64,000 nucleotides of DNA from Laguncularia racemosa (GCA_037954665.1 JBBMOL010000195.1:310001-374000); one strand, 5' to 3'; positions 10,437 through 20,691 are shown, counted from the first letter of the stretch. Translations and numbers: made by a program. The notes: generated by a model not told the origin, from the letters alone.

Positions 10437-11312
10437 CTAAAAAAGATTTTTCCTCAAATCTGGCAGATCGAATGCAGTAGAGACTCTATTTTCTAAAAGC
10501 AATCCATCTGAAGAAGTATCTCTACAGAATCCCAATATCTGGAATACCATAGTAGGTGATTGTTTTCTCTCCTCCATTTCTAGGATGTATCTCATCTGCA
10601 ACACAAACATGGATTCATTATCTACTGATGTCTCCCCTGTCTCAACCCATTCCGTTGAGTTTGTTTCCTCTTTTTCTGACTCATCTATATGATGCTGATC
10701 CTTAGGGTCTTCTAATGGTTGGCCCAACTGCTCATTACCCTCTAAAACCTCTGAAGGTGAACATAACTGTCTTTGAACAGTCTGGCTCTCTGGTGGTCTG
10801 CTCGTCTGAGTATGATTATCAGGATCCTCTAAAGGTTGGCACATCAGTGTCTGACAAATTTTATGCTCTAAGGGTTGGGTCGTGTCACTAGAGCCCTCAA
10901 GAACCTTTGAAGGTTGGCATACTTGCGTCTGCACAATTTGGTCCTCCCAGTTTAGGTAATCATCTACGGAACCCCTACCATTAAATGAAGGCATCTGTAG
11001 CTTCGCACACTCTAGTCCTCGAGGTGGTCTAAATTCCCTGTTCGGGTATGGATTAAGCCCAAAATTATCATCTCTATCTTCCCTAAGAGCATGATAATCT
11101 CCCTTTACTCTAGGTGGTGCCATAAGGTTTACCACAGGTGGTGGTGGTAATGTCATCCTATCAATCCTTGTTGCTAATGTAGCAATAAGTGTGGAAAGGT
11201 CCCGAAGTTGCTCATCTAGAGTTCTTCCATTTGTATTTTGATGACTTGGTCTGCTACCCACTTGGCTATTGGCCTCATTGCCAATGTAGCCATTCACACT
11301 ATCATATGACAT
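10437..11312 (-). CDS. gag: Chimeric Gag/linker/Pol-tail protein of element C (291 aa)
   Basis: An intact ORF starting MSYDSVNGYIGNEANSQVG, the same start motif as the gag of E (MSNDSVNGGISNEANSQVG). Residues 1 to about 125 are the Gag N-terminus, with the conserved EFRPPRGLE..KLQMPSFNGRGSVDDYL block. Residues 126-206 are three tandem units of about 26 residues (126-151, 152-177, 178-206), each starting [I/T]xQxxxC and rich in Q, P, E. Residues 235-262 resemble the linker ahead of RT in D (MFVLQMRYILEM vs VYLLQLRCALG), and 277-291 resemble the pol tail (DLPDLRKNLF vs DLSDLRANLP). The CCHC knuckle, protease and all pol enzymes are gone. The reading frame is free of stops across three fused pieces, in contrast to the surrounding elements. 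A role in packaging C RNA into foreign particles is inference. Confidence 0.8.
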   Translation of the reverse strand: MSYDSVNGYIGNEANSQVGSRPSHQNTNGRTLDEQLRDLSTLIATLATRIDRMTLPPPPVVNLMAPPRVKGDYHALREDRDDNFGLNPYPNREFRPPRGLECAKLQMPSFNGRGSVDDYLNWEDQIVQTQVCQPSKVLEGSSDTTQPLEHKICQTLMCQPLEDPDNHTQTSRPPESQTVQRQLCSPSEVLEGNEQLGQPLEDPKDQHHIDESEKEETNSTEWVETGETSVDNESMFVLQMRYILEMEERKQSPTMVFQILGFCRDTSSDGLLLENRVSTAFDLPDLRKNLF

Positions 11313-11743
11313 GTTTGTGGATGCGATTTATCTAAAGTACAAATGTAATCTCAAATAATTTGTAGCACACTCCCTTCACTTCACCACGTCACAATAACAA
11401 GTTTGGATAACAACACACACACTTATACACCCACAGTGCAACAAGTCAACAATGCAATAAATACTTTTTATCACTTCAAGTATATTAGAATAAGTGAAGC
11501 ACAAATAAATACTTCTAAGTAGTTAAGAAATTAAATTCAACTCACAAGTGTTGAAGTAATAAGTTTAATTACTTTCACACTTTAATGTTTGTTTTTGAAT
11601 TCAAATTCTACTACTTCAACTTTCCTTTCTTGCCACGATTTCACACCTATAATTGATCTTGATGTGCAGCACCTTTAATCCACACAACTCCACAAATTTA
11701 CACCACTACACACACCTCAATCACGGTGCACTCACTTCACCAA
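11313..11743 (-). other. Leader of C, gag-proximal part
   Basis: AC-rich untranslated sequence (minus-strand GT-rich) between nested solo LTR K and the gag start. No conserved ORF. Similar character to the leader of D at 31938-33069. Confidence 0.6.
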
Positions 11744-11748
11744 TAACT

Positions 11749-12874
11749 TGATGGGAATCAAAATCCGACAAGACTTATCATTAGGACAAAAATTGAAGGA
11801 TTTCAAATCTTGGCAATGAGGGCCCATTTCAAGCAGATCAACCTCGGAATAAATTATTATCTAACCTCTTTTATCTTATTCATGAATTGTATATTCCAAC
11901 AGGTATGCTTATTTGGTTTCACAAGGCGATGGATAAACTCACTAAGACTCAGCTTGTGGGTTATCTATGGACCGACCTGAACTGGCGATGAGTTGAACCG
12001 ACGGATTCCATCATGAAGCTAGCCTGCCGAAGATTATTTTCTTTACTTGTAATTTATGTTTGAACCATTTATTTTGTAAGCTTTATGGGACATTTTATTT
12101 GGTTGTATTTTACCTTTAGGACCGGCCACCCTATAGTGGCATAGTTGTGATTTTTTAGTCATTCTAACCCTAAAGGGTGCAAGTATAAATACTTGCAAAT
12201 TAGGGTTTTTGGGAAGCTTTTTGATATTGGAGAAAAAACACCCCTTTTGCCGTGAGAAAAGAGTGCCTCTTTCAAGCAATTGCTCTTATCAATTTCCTTA
12301 GTGAAATTGTGGCGAGTAGGCTTGGATTTGTTGTGTGTTATATCAACAAATTACAAGTTGATCCTAATTCCAAACTAGTGAGTCATATCTGGTGAGGATT
12401 TAGTTACTTTTATGTACTTTTGTTCTTATGAAATTAGGGTTCTAATTTCGAAATTTGAAAACACCTTTGAATTGAATTTGAATCCGCCTCTTTCAAGCCA
12501 TTGCTCTTATCAATTTCCTTAGTGAAATTGTGGTGAGTAGGCTTGGATTTGTTGTGTGTTATATCAACAAATTACAAGTTGATCCTAATTCCAAACTAGT
12601 GAGTCATATCTGGTGAGGATTTAGTTACTTTTATGTACTTTTGTTCTTATGAAATTAGGGTTCTAATTTCGAAATTTGAAAACACCTTTGAATTGAATTT
12701 GAATCCCCTTTCATTTTCTATCTAGCAATCGTTGTTATATCATATATTGTTATCATAACAATTTCGGAATTTCATTTGGAATATTGAAGTATTTTCCTTT
12801 GTTTGTGGCGTGGATGATCATTGACAATTCATCCCTTTTAGTTGATTGTGCTTGACCCCCCTTTAGGCACATCA
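11749..12874 (+). mobile_element. Solo LTR K (C family), TSD TAACT
   Basis: Starts TGATGGGAATCAAAATCCG and ends TTTAGGCACATCA, opposite in orientation to the C element that contains it. Perfect TAACT flanks at 11744-11748 and 12875-12879. The TATA box TATAAATA is at 12184-12191. It contains a 221-bp internal tandem duplication and is clearly more diverged from the C LTRs than those are from each other. Confidence 0.9.
12266..12706 (+). repeat. 221-bp tandem duplication inside solo LTR K
   Basis: Two near-identical copies, starting CCTCTTTCAAGCAATTGCTC at 12266 and CCTCTTTCAAGCCATTGCTC at 12487. Only a handful of differences are visible, so the duplication is recent relative to the LTR itself. 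Confidence 0.9.
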
Positions 12875-12879
12875 TAACT

Positions 12880-13547
12880 CCCACGGCAACAACAACAAAT
12901 TGCACTCCACCTCCACGATAACAATAAGAAATGGAAACAACAACAAATATACTCTAATTCCACGGCAATAATAAAAATATATACCTCACTCCCCACAAGT
13001 TTTAACCGCAACTCACAACAAAATAGGCAACAATTTCAATTTGAAATTCAAACCACTTCACTTATTGAAAGCCTTCCTCAATTGGTAATAATGAATTCAA
13101 ATTCAAATAGCAATCATTAACTCCCACAACTTAATTGCATATGTTTTGAATTCAAATAATTCCTTACTAATCAAAACTCAATGTAATATGGAAATTGTAC
13201 TCCTCCAATTCAGAATTACACAACGGAAATCAAAACAACAAGCTACACAACCTCCTTCACACCAAAACTAGTCACGGCAAGAACAAGGTAATTTTTTCAA
13301 GCTCAAACAATTGTTGAATTAACAACACTTCTATTCTTCCTTCCTTCCACGAAAATTATTAATCACAAGATGATACAACAACCTTCCCAATCCAACTCCA
13401 ACAATCAGCAAATTAAATTCCAAGCTAAGGTAATTTCGCAATCTTAAAACCACAACAACAACACAATTTGCGGTTTTCACTAAATCACCCTGATTGATGA
13501 TTAACTCCACGAAATCAAATAAAACCAATTCCCTTCTCTCAACATGT
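12880..13547 (-). other. Leader of C, PBS-proximal part
   Basis: A/C-rich untranslated leader (CAACAACAAC-type runs on the plus strand) between the primer site and solo LTR K. No coding potential seen. Confidence 0.6.
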
Positions 13548-13559
13548 GCTCTGATACCA
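13548..13559 (-). other. Primer binding site of C (tRNA-iMet type)
   Basis: On the minus strand TGGTATCAGAGC, six bases after the LTR end CACATCA. This matches the 3' end of plant initiator Met tRNA, the usual primer for chromoviruses. Confidence 0.9.
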
Positions 13560-13565
13560 AAAAGA

Positions 13566-14611
13566 TGATGTGCCTAAACACACTTAAAAGCACATCCAAA
13601 AGTCTTAAGAATAACTATCTCAAGTCAAGGCAAAATCGGATCCAAAAATGGCACTTTTCAAATGAACCCTAATGATGAAATGATGAAATTCAAACAACCA
13701 ATGATATAATCAGAATACCTCAATGAAAATGCCTTCTAACAACACTCAAATTTCATATAATCCACGCAAATGAAGCCTCAATTTCACAAAGACAAAAAAA
13801 CCGTAAAATATGAATCCTTTCCAATGGTGAAAATCACGTTTTTCAAGGAAGACCTTAAAGATGAATTGGATCAATTTGATAATTCCTTCAAATAATCACA
13901 AGAATTCATGAATAACAACAAGTATATCTGACCAAGAAATATCTCAATTCAACCCTAGATATAACACACTAGAGAAGAAAAGAAATCACAACAAAATGAA
14001 ATTGATATAACTCACAATTTCAAGATGTTGCACTCGCCACAATTTCAACTCTTGGGATTGAAATTGATAAGAGTTTGGAACTAACGTATGAACCCTAATT
14101 CTCACGTGAAAAGAGGTGTTTAATCTGCAAAATGATAAGCCCCTCAAACCCTCTCTTAAGCAAGTATTTATACTTGCTACTCCTAGGGTTAAAAAGTGCT
14201 CAAAATTACAAGTTTGCCACTTTTAAGGTGGCTAACCCTAAATGAAAGTTACAAAGAAATAAAAGTGTCCCAAAACCAAAATACACCTAAAATAGTTCAT
14301 AAAATGAAAAATACATAAAAGAAATGCTCTTCATGATGCCGTTCTTCTATAGGATCCATCGGCCTAGCTCATCGCCGGTTCAAGTCGGTCCATGGATAAC
14401 CCACAAACTGAGTTTAAGTGAGTTTGTCCATTGCCCTGTAAAGCATGATAAGTATTCCTGTTGGAATATAAAATACATGAATAAGATAAAAGAGGTTAGT
14501 ATATAAATAATTCCGGGGTCGATTTGCTCAAAATGGGTCCTTATCACCAAGATTCGAAATCCTTTAGTTATTGCCCTAATGATAAGTCTTGTCGGATTTT
14601 GATTCCTATCA
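13566..14611 (-). repeat. 5' LTR of C
   Basis: Same boundaries as the 3' LTR (TGATAGGAATC ... GGCACATCA on the minus strand). About eleven substitutions and one single-base indel separate the two by eye over about 1045 bp. Confidence 0.9.
14165..14172 (-). promoter_or_regulatory. Predicted LTR TATA box (5' LTR of C)
   Basis: TATAAATA on the minus strand, inside the near-palindrome CAAGTATAAATACTTG that is kept at the same place in the LTRs of C, D and K. Transcription of C would start a few tens of bases downstream (lower coordinates). Confidence 0.6.
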
Positions 14612-14616
14612 ATTCT

Positions 14617-15629
14617 CTTAAAGAACAATTTGGAATGCAAAGTTTATTCTCCCTAAACAAGAATCCTTCATGCTTATAAAATTTACCATGACCACTCTTC
14701 TCACAATGCACATACTCTTCACAAAAATCTCGATCAGCAGCATACAATTCCTTAATGTGCTCAAAACCAAGCAGTCTAGAACTAAGAGTAGAAATAAGAG
14801 CATACCTTCTAGAAAGTGCATCAGCAACAACATTCTCTTTACCTTGCTTGTAGTGGATGACATAGGGAAATGTTTCGATGAACTCTACCCAACGAGCATG
14901 CCTTTTGTTTAGTTTATGTTGTCCCTTCAAGTACTTCAAGGATTCATGATCAGTGTAGATCACGAACTCTTTTGGCCAAAGATAGTGTTGCCAAGTCTCC
15001 AGCGCTTGAACCAATGCATATAACTCCTTGTCATAAGTAGGGTAGTTCAAGGTTGCCCCACTTAGCTTCTCGCTAAAGAATGCAATTGGTCTTCTCTCCT
15101 GCATGAGCACTACTCCAATACCTATTCCTGAAGCATCACACTCAATTTCAAAAGTTTTAGAGAAATTAGGTAAAGCAAGTAATGGCGCATGAGTTAGCTT
15201 ATTTTTAAGCGTCTGAAAGGCCTTCTCTTGTTGCTCTCCCCATCTGAACCCCACGTTATTCTTGATTACCTCAGTAAGTGGTGCTGCAATGGTGCTGAAA
15301 TCCTTCACAAACCTCCTATAAAAGCTCGCTAGTCCATGGAAACTCCGCACATTACTTACATTAGTTGGACTAGGCCATTCTTGGATTGCACGAATCTTTT
15401 CTTCATCAACCTGTATTCCCTGTGCACTAACAATAAAACCAAGAAACACAAGTTTGTCTGTGCAAAAAGTGCACTTTTTGAGGTTAGCATATAATTGCTC
15501 CTTTCGAAGCACTTCCAAAACGTTCCTCAAGTGAGATATATGGTCATCTAAACTCTTGCTGTAAATGAGGATATCATCAAAATAGAAAACCACAAATTTG
15601 CCAATAAAAGTCCTCAAAACATGGTTCAT
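14617..15629 (-). pseudogene. pol: B1 RT C-terminus, RNase H and integrase N-terminus
   Basis: Open for more than 330 codons from MNHVLRTFIG. The RT active-site box FYFDDILIYSK is at residues 15-25 (about 15555-15587), followed by the RT connection (EVRSFHGLASFYRRF-like), the RNase H acidic start (FEIECDASGIGIGVVL), FFSEKLSG, the TDHESLKYL block and NVVADALSRR. It then enters the integrase linker (HEGFLFRENKLCIPNCSLREL) and stops where element C is inserted. It lies one frame away from the preceding ORF: a single base is missing where the relatives read STFMRLMNHV, so RT is split at 15626. Apart from that lesion and the C insertion, the enzyme part is well kept. Confidence 0.9.
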
Positions 15630-16870
15630 AAGTCTATAAAAGTACTAGGTGCATTAGTTAAACCGAAAGGCATTACTAACCACTCATATAATCCATATTT
15701 TGTTTTAAATGCGGTTTTCCATTCATCACCTTCTTTCATTCTAATTTGGTGATATCCGCTTTTCAAATCAATTTTGGAAAAGACACTAAACCCATGTAAC
15801 TCATCTAACATGTCATCTAAGCGAGGAATGGGATGACGATACTTTACCGTGATGTTGTTGATGGCGCGGCAATCAACACACATTCTCCATGACCCATCCT
15901 TTTTAGGTACCAAAATCATAGGCACTGCACATGGGCTCATGCTTTCTCTCACGTACCCCTTCTCCATTAATTCATTGACTTGCCTTTGGAGTTCCTTTGT
16001 CTCATCTGGATTGCTCCTATAAGCTGGTTTGTTTGGAATAGATGCTCCGGGTACAAGGTCGATTTGGTGCTCAATACCACGAATAGGTGGTAACCCCTTT
16101 GGAATCTCCTCAGGGAAGACATCTTCAAAGTCCTGCACAATAGACATAACCACATTAGGCAAAGAGTTAAAAAGTTCGTTAGTATTCAGACAAGTTTCCT
16201 TAAAAACCAGCAACAACATAGGTTGCTTCATCACTAACGCTCTCCTTACTACACTCGCTCTTGCCACACAACTCTCCTTTTGTAAGGCTGCACTCTCCTT
16301 TTCACTCGCCACCAAAGTTGATCCCCCTTCAACTTGGTCTCTCACGCTCTTTCCAGCCTTCCTCTCTTTTTCCTTTTGATTTTGACTTTTGTGTTTCTTT
16401 TCTTTTTCGATGTCTTTTGCTCTCTCACTCTCCCTCTGTTTTTCACTCACCTTATATTTTGCAAAAGATTGTTGTAGCTGCAACTGATCCTCATACACCT
16501 GTTTAGGTGTTAAGGGTTTGAGATTAAAGCTTTTGCCCTGGTGAACAAGTGTATACTTGTTAGAAAAGCCATCATGAACAACCTTCCTATCAAACTTCCA
16601 TGGCCTCCCCAACAACACATGACACGCCTGCATCGACACTACATCGCATAACACCTCATCCTCATACCTACCAATGCGAAAAGCAATCAAGGCTTGCTTA
16701 CTCACCTTAGTCTCACCACAATCATTCAGCCGCTGCAATTTATATGGACTAGGGTGTTTAGTAGTCTTGAGTCCCAGCCTCTCGACAATAAAAGTACTCA
16801 CCACATTAGTGCAACTCCCCCCCCATCAATGATCAAACTGCAAATATGATCACCTAGATAACATCTAGTA
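15626..16870 (-). pseudogene. pol: B1 protease and RT N-terminal part
   Basis: A 392-codon ORF (16804-15626) covers the end of the retropepsin (ALIAFRIGRYEDEVLCDVV, HVLLGRPW), a charged linker (KQRESERAKDIEKEKKHK), the pre-RT region (DVFPEEIPKGLPPIRGIEHQIDL) and RT fingers/palm up to APSTF, with VPKKDGSWRMCVDCRAIN and FSKIDLKSGYHQI (first catalytic Asp). The protease active-site region lies upstream at 16805-16870 in another frame: a run of eight G (minus) replaces the GGAGGA found in B2 within IIDGGSCTNVV, a +2 frameshift. RT copies element RNA into cDNA; protease cleaves the Gag-Pol precursor. Confidence 0.9.
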
Positions 16871-16926
16871 TGAAAGATATTCTCTCGTTGCACCTCCTCT
16901 TCTTCCTTCACCTGCACATTCAAAGC

Positions 16927-18141
16927 TCACTTCATTACTGCCATTAACTTCCCTACTGCAGGCTCCTCATCATTACTAGTGTCCTCCAATGGAGGCATAT
17001 CATCTTCTTCACTATCCCCCTCAGTCTCATACTCACCATCATCACGCAGAATCATAACACGCCTATTCGGACATTGACTAGCAATATGGCCTCTGCCTTG
17101 GCATTTAAAACATTTAATGTCACGATTTCTAAGAGTAGAAGAATCAGGTTTACCTTGGTTACTAGGAGTAGAACCCACTTGCTTCTACTCTCCTTTTGGC
17201 TTGGTGGGTACCAACTTTTCTTCCTGCTTCCATTGGTTAGTCTTTCAGGTGGATGAACCAGCACCCTATTGAAACCGTGTAGTACTACTACCTTTCCTCC
17301 TGTGTTGGTTCTCAACCTTTATAGCCATATGAACCATATCTTCCAATTCCACATAATGCTGCAGTTCTACTACATTTTGTATCTCTCTATTCAACCTAGC
17401 AAGAAACCTAGCCATAGTAGCCTCTCTATCCTCCTCTACATTCGCCCTAGTCATAGTGACCTCCATCTCCTTGAAATACTCATCCACACTTCGGCTTTCC
17501 TACTTAAGAGTTTGCAATTTGTTGTGCAATTCACGATAGTAATATACAGGCACAAACCGCTTCTTCATTACCCACTTCATCTCTTCCCAAGACTCAATAG
17601 GTGGTTCGCCATTCCTTCTTCGATTCAACATCAGTTGATCCCACCACACTATGGCATAATCTGAAAACTCAATGGCAGCAAGCTTCACTTTCTTTCTCCC
17701 ACTATAATTGTGACAATCAAACACCATCTCTACCTTCTTCCCCCACTCTAAGTATGCCTCGGGATCATTCTTCCCTTGGAAAGGAGGAATCTTCATCTTT
17801 ATACTACTCAATTGATTATCCTCTCTATTCCTATCTCCTCTATCTTCCCAATCCCTAGTTCCTCTATTCCTACCACCATAACCTCTATAACTCCCGACAG
17901 AAGGTTCATCAAATTCATCATCAGACATTTCATCTCCACCCCTTTGTACTCTCTTAGAACAACTCTCCCTCTTACGCCCTTGGAAGACGTTTTTAGATTG
18001 CTCTATTTTTTGCTCCACCGTCTCATGAATTTGTTCCATGCCCTCCTGAAACATCCTCTTCATCTCACTCCTCAATGCCTCAATCACTAACCTAACATCA
18101 ATCCTTCCCCTCTCACCTTCAGGAGAATGTTGCCTCGACAT
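16927..18141 (-). pseudogene. gag: B1 Gag with CCHC zinc knuckle
   Basis: Starts MSRQHSPEGERGRIDVRLVIEALR at 18141, with 213 codons open to 17500. It includes the capsid-like PPFQGKNDPEAYLEWGKKVEMVFDCHNYS, WWDQLML and SWEEMKWVMKKRFVP blocks of Ty3/gypsy Gag. It continues after a TAG through DEYFKEMEVTM and VENQHRRKGSSTTRFQ to another TAG at 17266-17268 that is also present in B2. The zinc knuckle CFKCQGRGHIASQC is at about 17071-17112, followed by an acidic stretch (EGDSEEDDMPPLED). Four or more stops are present. Gag forms the particle and the knuckle binds RNA. Confidence 0.9.
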
Positions 18142-18644
18142 AGTTCCTACAGTAAAAGGTTAGTACTAATACAAATATATATGATTAAGCCTCATGAGTC
18201 ACTCCTTTACGTGTTTCACTCAAAGGATGATATCCCACAATCACTCGTGTATTCTCACAAGTAATGATGATATCAACTCACCAATTCCTCTTCTCAATTC
18301 TCTTGGAAGTAACCCAAACTACACCAATCCATTCCGTAGAATTCAACACAACTCTAGGGGCTCGAAATTTTCCTCTTTTTCTTTCCTTTTTATTGCCTTT
18401 GTCTCGTCCTTTTGTTCACGTTTTTTTTTTCTTTCTTTTTTTTTTGTTGTGAAATTTTTTTTGTTCTTTTGTTTATAACAAGATTAATAGGATGCACTAC
18501 ATTACTCAAGAAACAATTAACACTATGGACTTGAGTACAAAGCTATGACAACATGAAACTTGATATGAACAATTGATATGAACGATTGGAGTTAGGGTTT
18601 TGATGTTACCTTCCTTAAACTGAACTGATGTTTAACAAACCTAG
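18142..18644 (-). other. B1 leader between PBS and gag
   Basis: Untranslated leader; A-rich on the minus strand, with homopolymer runs of A at 18419-18470. The matching region in B2 is 24198-24668. No ORF is conserved between the two. Confidence 0.7.
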
Positions 18645-18656
18645 GCTCTAATACCA
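18645..18656 (-). other. Primer binding site of B1
   Basis: TGGTATTAGAGC on the minus strand, one mismatch from the tRNA-iMet complement, three bases after the LTR end. Confidence 0.85.
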
Positions 18657-18659
18657 AAC

Positions 18660-19407
18660 TGATACGAATCATGCCCACGTGTGACGAAACCCAATACCAA
18701 TACGTTCGGAAATTGCAACCTAAGATGCCAAAAACAAACGAGTGGAACCGCGACCCGTTGCCTATAAGTGAGGCAAGAACTTTGGTATATTCTGTAGACG
18801 CCAAAATCGAGATGAAAGACCGATTGATAAGTCGGGATGAATGCCACGGAAGAAAATTCGATAAGTTCAAGAGAAGTTCTTTAGAGAACTAAGAGAGGAA
18901 TTCTCTCAAAATGTGTGATTCAACCTTCTATCTGTGTTCTGTCTTCTGTTCTCAACCCTAGAAGCTTATATTAGGGTTTACAACTCGTAATAATAAAAGC
19001 CCAAAACGACATAACATCATAAAGTCGCAGAAAAATAACAAATAGGGAATGAAGGCCGGTGGCATAGTAGCCGGCGTAGGATGTATGCCGAGTAGAAAGG
19101 CCGGCGGCGTAGTAATCCGGCATAATCCTTCTGTCGTGTGCGAATGGCAACGCCGGGTCAAGGCCGGTAGTGCTCAAGCCAGCGTTGTCAAGGCTGGCAG
19201 CTTTGACCTCCTATGCTTTGATCTACTTGAATGACTTGTACAAGTGCAAGTGCATTCTCTTGGTTGCTCCAATCCTTTCCGGCTTCGTGGACATCCTTTA
19301 TCAACCCGTTAAGTACTTCCTTGAATCGTTTCGCTCGAGTTCTTGTGATCGGTCCAGGTGGCACTTCAAGAGGATCCACATTCCATCTTCTAGCTTGGCT
19401 CTCATCA
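18660..19407 (-). repeat. 5' LTR of B1
   Basis: TGATGAGAGCCAAGCTAG... to ...CGTATCA on the minus strand. Similar to 7528-8288 but 13 bp shorter, with scattered substitutions. The TSD CATCT follows at 19408. Confidence 0.9.
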
Positions 19408-19412
19408 CATCT

Positions 19413-20531
19413 AGGTCGGTATTGTTAAGGGCTATCTCTTTTCCTACAAAGTAACCAAGCAAAGTTAGAATAATAAGCATATGAGTAATGGCGGACCTTA
19501 CTAATTTAAGGGTGACCCTAGCTTCCCTACAAAAAACTTGGCATGATAAGCAACTTTGGCCAGTGTTTCTTATAAAGTAACCAAGCAAAGTTAGAATAAT
19601 AAGCATATGAGTAATGGTAAGCCTTACCAATTTAAGGGTGACCCCAGCTCCCTTACAAAAAACTTAGTGTGACAAGTAGCTTTAGCTAGTACCTTCATTC
19701 TTCCCTTTGCCCTTAGTTTGATTAGCATTGTAGATGGACAACCCCTAATAAGCCCTCACAATCATATTTACATTGAGTAACCCCTCTACTTGGTGCTCCA
19801 TAACTTTATCGTATCCTACTTTCTCACTCGAATCGAACTTGATGTTAGTCCTTTTGATGGGCTTTACCTAGCGAGTCCAAAAGTCAAACCTTCCCTTATA
19901 CTAGACTAGCAAGTACTTGTTCTTCTAACCCTTCTAGGTGTTAAGCATGCCCCAAACAGATTCCATTGCTCGTCATTGGCAGACAAGTAGTATACCTTCA
20001 GGATAAGCTCATCTTAACTACATAGATGCACCATGATAGAGGAGGAGTGGACTTGATGTTTAGGTCTTTGTATAGAGACTCAAATGTCACCAATATCATG
20101 TGGGTGTTTAGTTGAAAAAATCCCTCTAGAATCTACTAAAGGAAATCCTCAAACTCACTATAAAATAAGCCACAAGTAAACATTAATCCTCCTTTAATGT
20201 TTCATACACTCAAGTTTCCTCCAATAGACTCACCACCTACCCCTTCGGCATGGGAGCTAATGTAATGCTTTAGCTCTATATCCCTCAAAGTGCTCCTCAA
20301 AGTGGCCATGAACTGGGTCTTCCTTCATCGGTCCCTTATGCTCTCTATCATCTAGATATGTGTCTCTTATAAGGCATCCCTATAGCCTTATTACCATGCC
20401 ATCACCACCTTCATTGGCACTAACTATCACCATTGCTACCATTGTTTAGGGTGGGGGTTAGTTTGGGGAGTGGCTACCATTGTTGCTTTGCCCTTCTTAG
20501 AAGTAAATTTTGAAGAGGAAAGAGGATTCAT
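19413..20531 (-). pseudogene. Antisense ORF of element A, N-terminal part
   Basis: An ATG at 20531 (minus) opens MNPLSSSKFTSKKGKATMV. Further on, with frame changes, come FTCGLFYSEFEDFL, GFFQLNTHMILVTFESLYKDLNIKSTPP and YYLSANDEQWNLFGAC. The general pattern resembles the antisense ORF proteins described for Tat-lineage elements, whose function is unknown. A TATA box and about 160 bases of untranslated leader precede the ATG. Many stops and a 126-bp internal duplication show the copy is dead. It continues at 7522 after element B1. Confidence 0.6.
19440..19690 (-). repeat. 126-bp tandem duplication in element A
   Basis: The sequence around AAAGTAACCAAGCAAAGTTA at 19448 recurs at 19574 with about 90 percent identity by eye, through to AAAAAACTTGG / AAAAAACTTAG. 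It lies just after the B1 target duplication. Confidence 0.85.
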
Positions 20532-20691
20532 TTTTTACCTCGAAAAGATGTGGGAAGTTTGAAGAAGAAATAATTGAAGAAAAAGGAAGTAAAAGTAAAA
20601 GAGAAAGAGTTCGAGTGAAAGCAAGAGAGTACGAAAAATTCTTAGTGAAAGCGAAAGTGAAAAATTTTCACCCTACATAAGTATATATAGG

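Larger units (their letters stand above)
9381..14611 (-). mobile_element. Element C: non-autonomous Ty3/gypsy element, TSD ATTCT
   Basis: LTRs at 9381-10425 and 13566-14611 differ at only about a dozen positions by eye. Identical ATTCT flanks lie at 9376-9380 and 14612-14616, and the B1 integrase frame resumes after it. Between the LTRs are a tRNA-iMet type primer site, an A/C-rich leader (with nested solo LTR K) and a single 291-codon ORF. Protease, RT, RNase H and integrase are absent, so C must have been moved by enzymes from elsewhere; D at 21878-34106 is a related copy with pol. High LTR identity implies a recent insertion, the youngest datable event I see here. Confidence 0.9.
7528..19407 (-). 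mobile_element. Element B1: complete chromovirus-like Ty3/gypsy element, TSD CATCT
   Basis: Two LTRs (7528-8288 and 18660-19407) in the same orientation, flanked by identical CATCT at 7523-7527 and 19408-19412. The interior, read on the minus strand, holds a tRNA-iMet type primer binding site, gag with a CCHC knuckle, protease, RT, RNase H, integrase and a pol tail that runs into the 3' LTR, the last being a trait of CRM-type chromoviruses. The integrase is split by element C. Removing C leaves about 6.6 kb. The family is called B here; B2 at 23228-28898 is a second copy. Clade assignment (CRM or a close chromovirus) is inferred from the LTR-overlapping GPITRTRAKR tail. Confidence 0.85.

Noticed and set aside
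15500..16900. Possible plant pararetrovirus (caulimovirid) RT
   Set aside because: The RT is flanked by LTRs with target duplications, has an integrase and a Ty3/gypsy Gag, and no movement-protein or coat-protein motif is seen.
17269..18090. Plus-strand ORFs of 60-131 codons opposite gag of B1
   Set aside because: Antisense shadows of gag; the equivalent shadows in B2 differ in length and have no motif.
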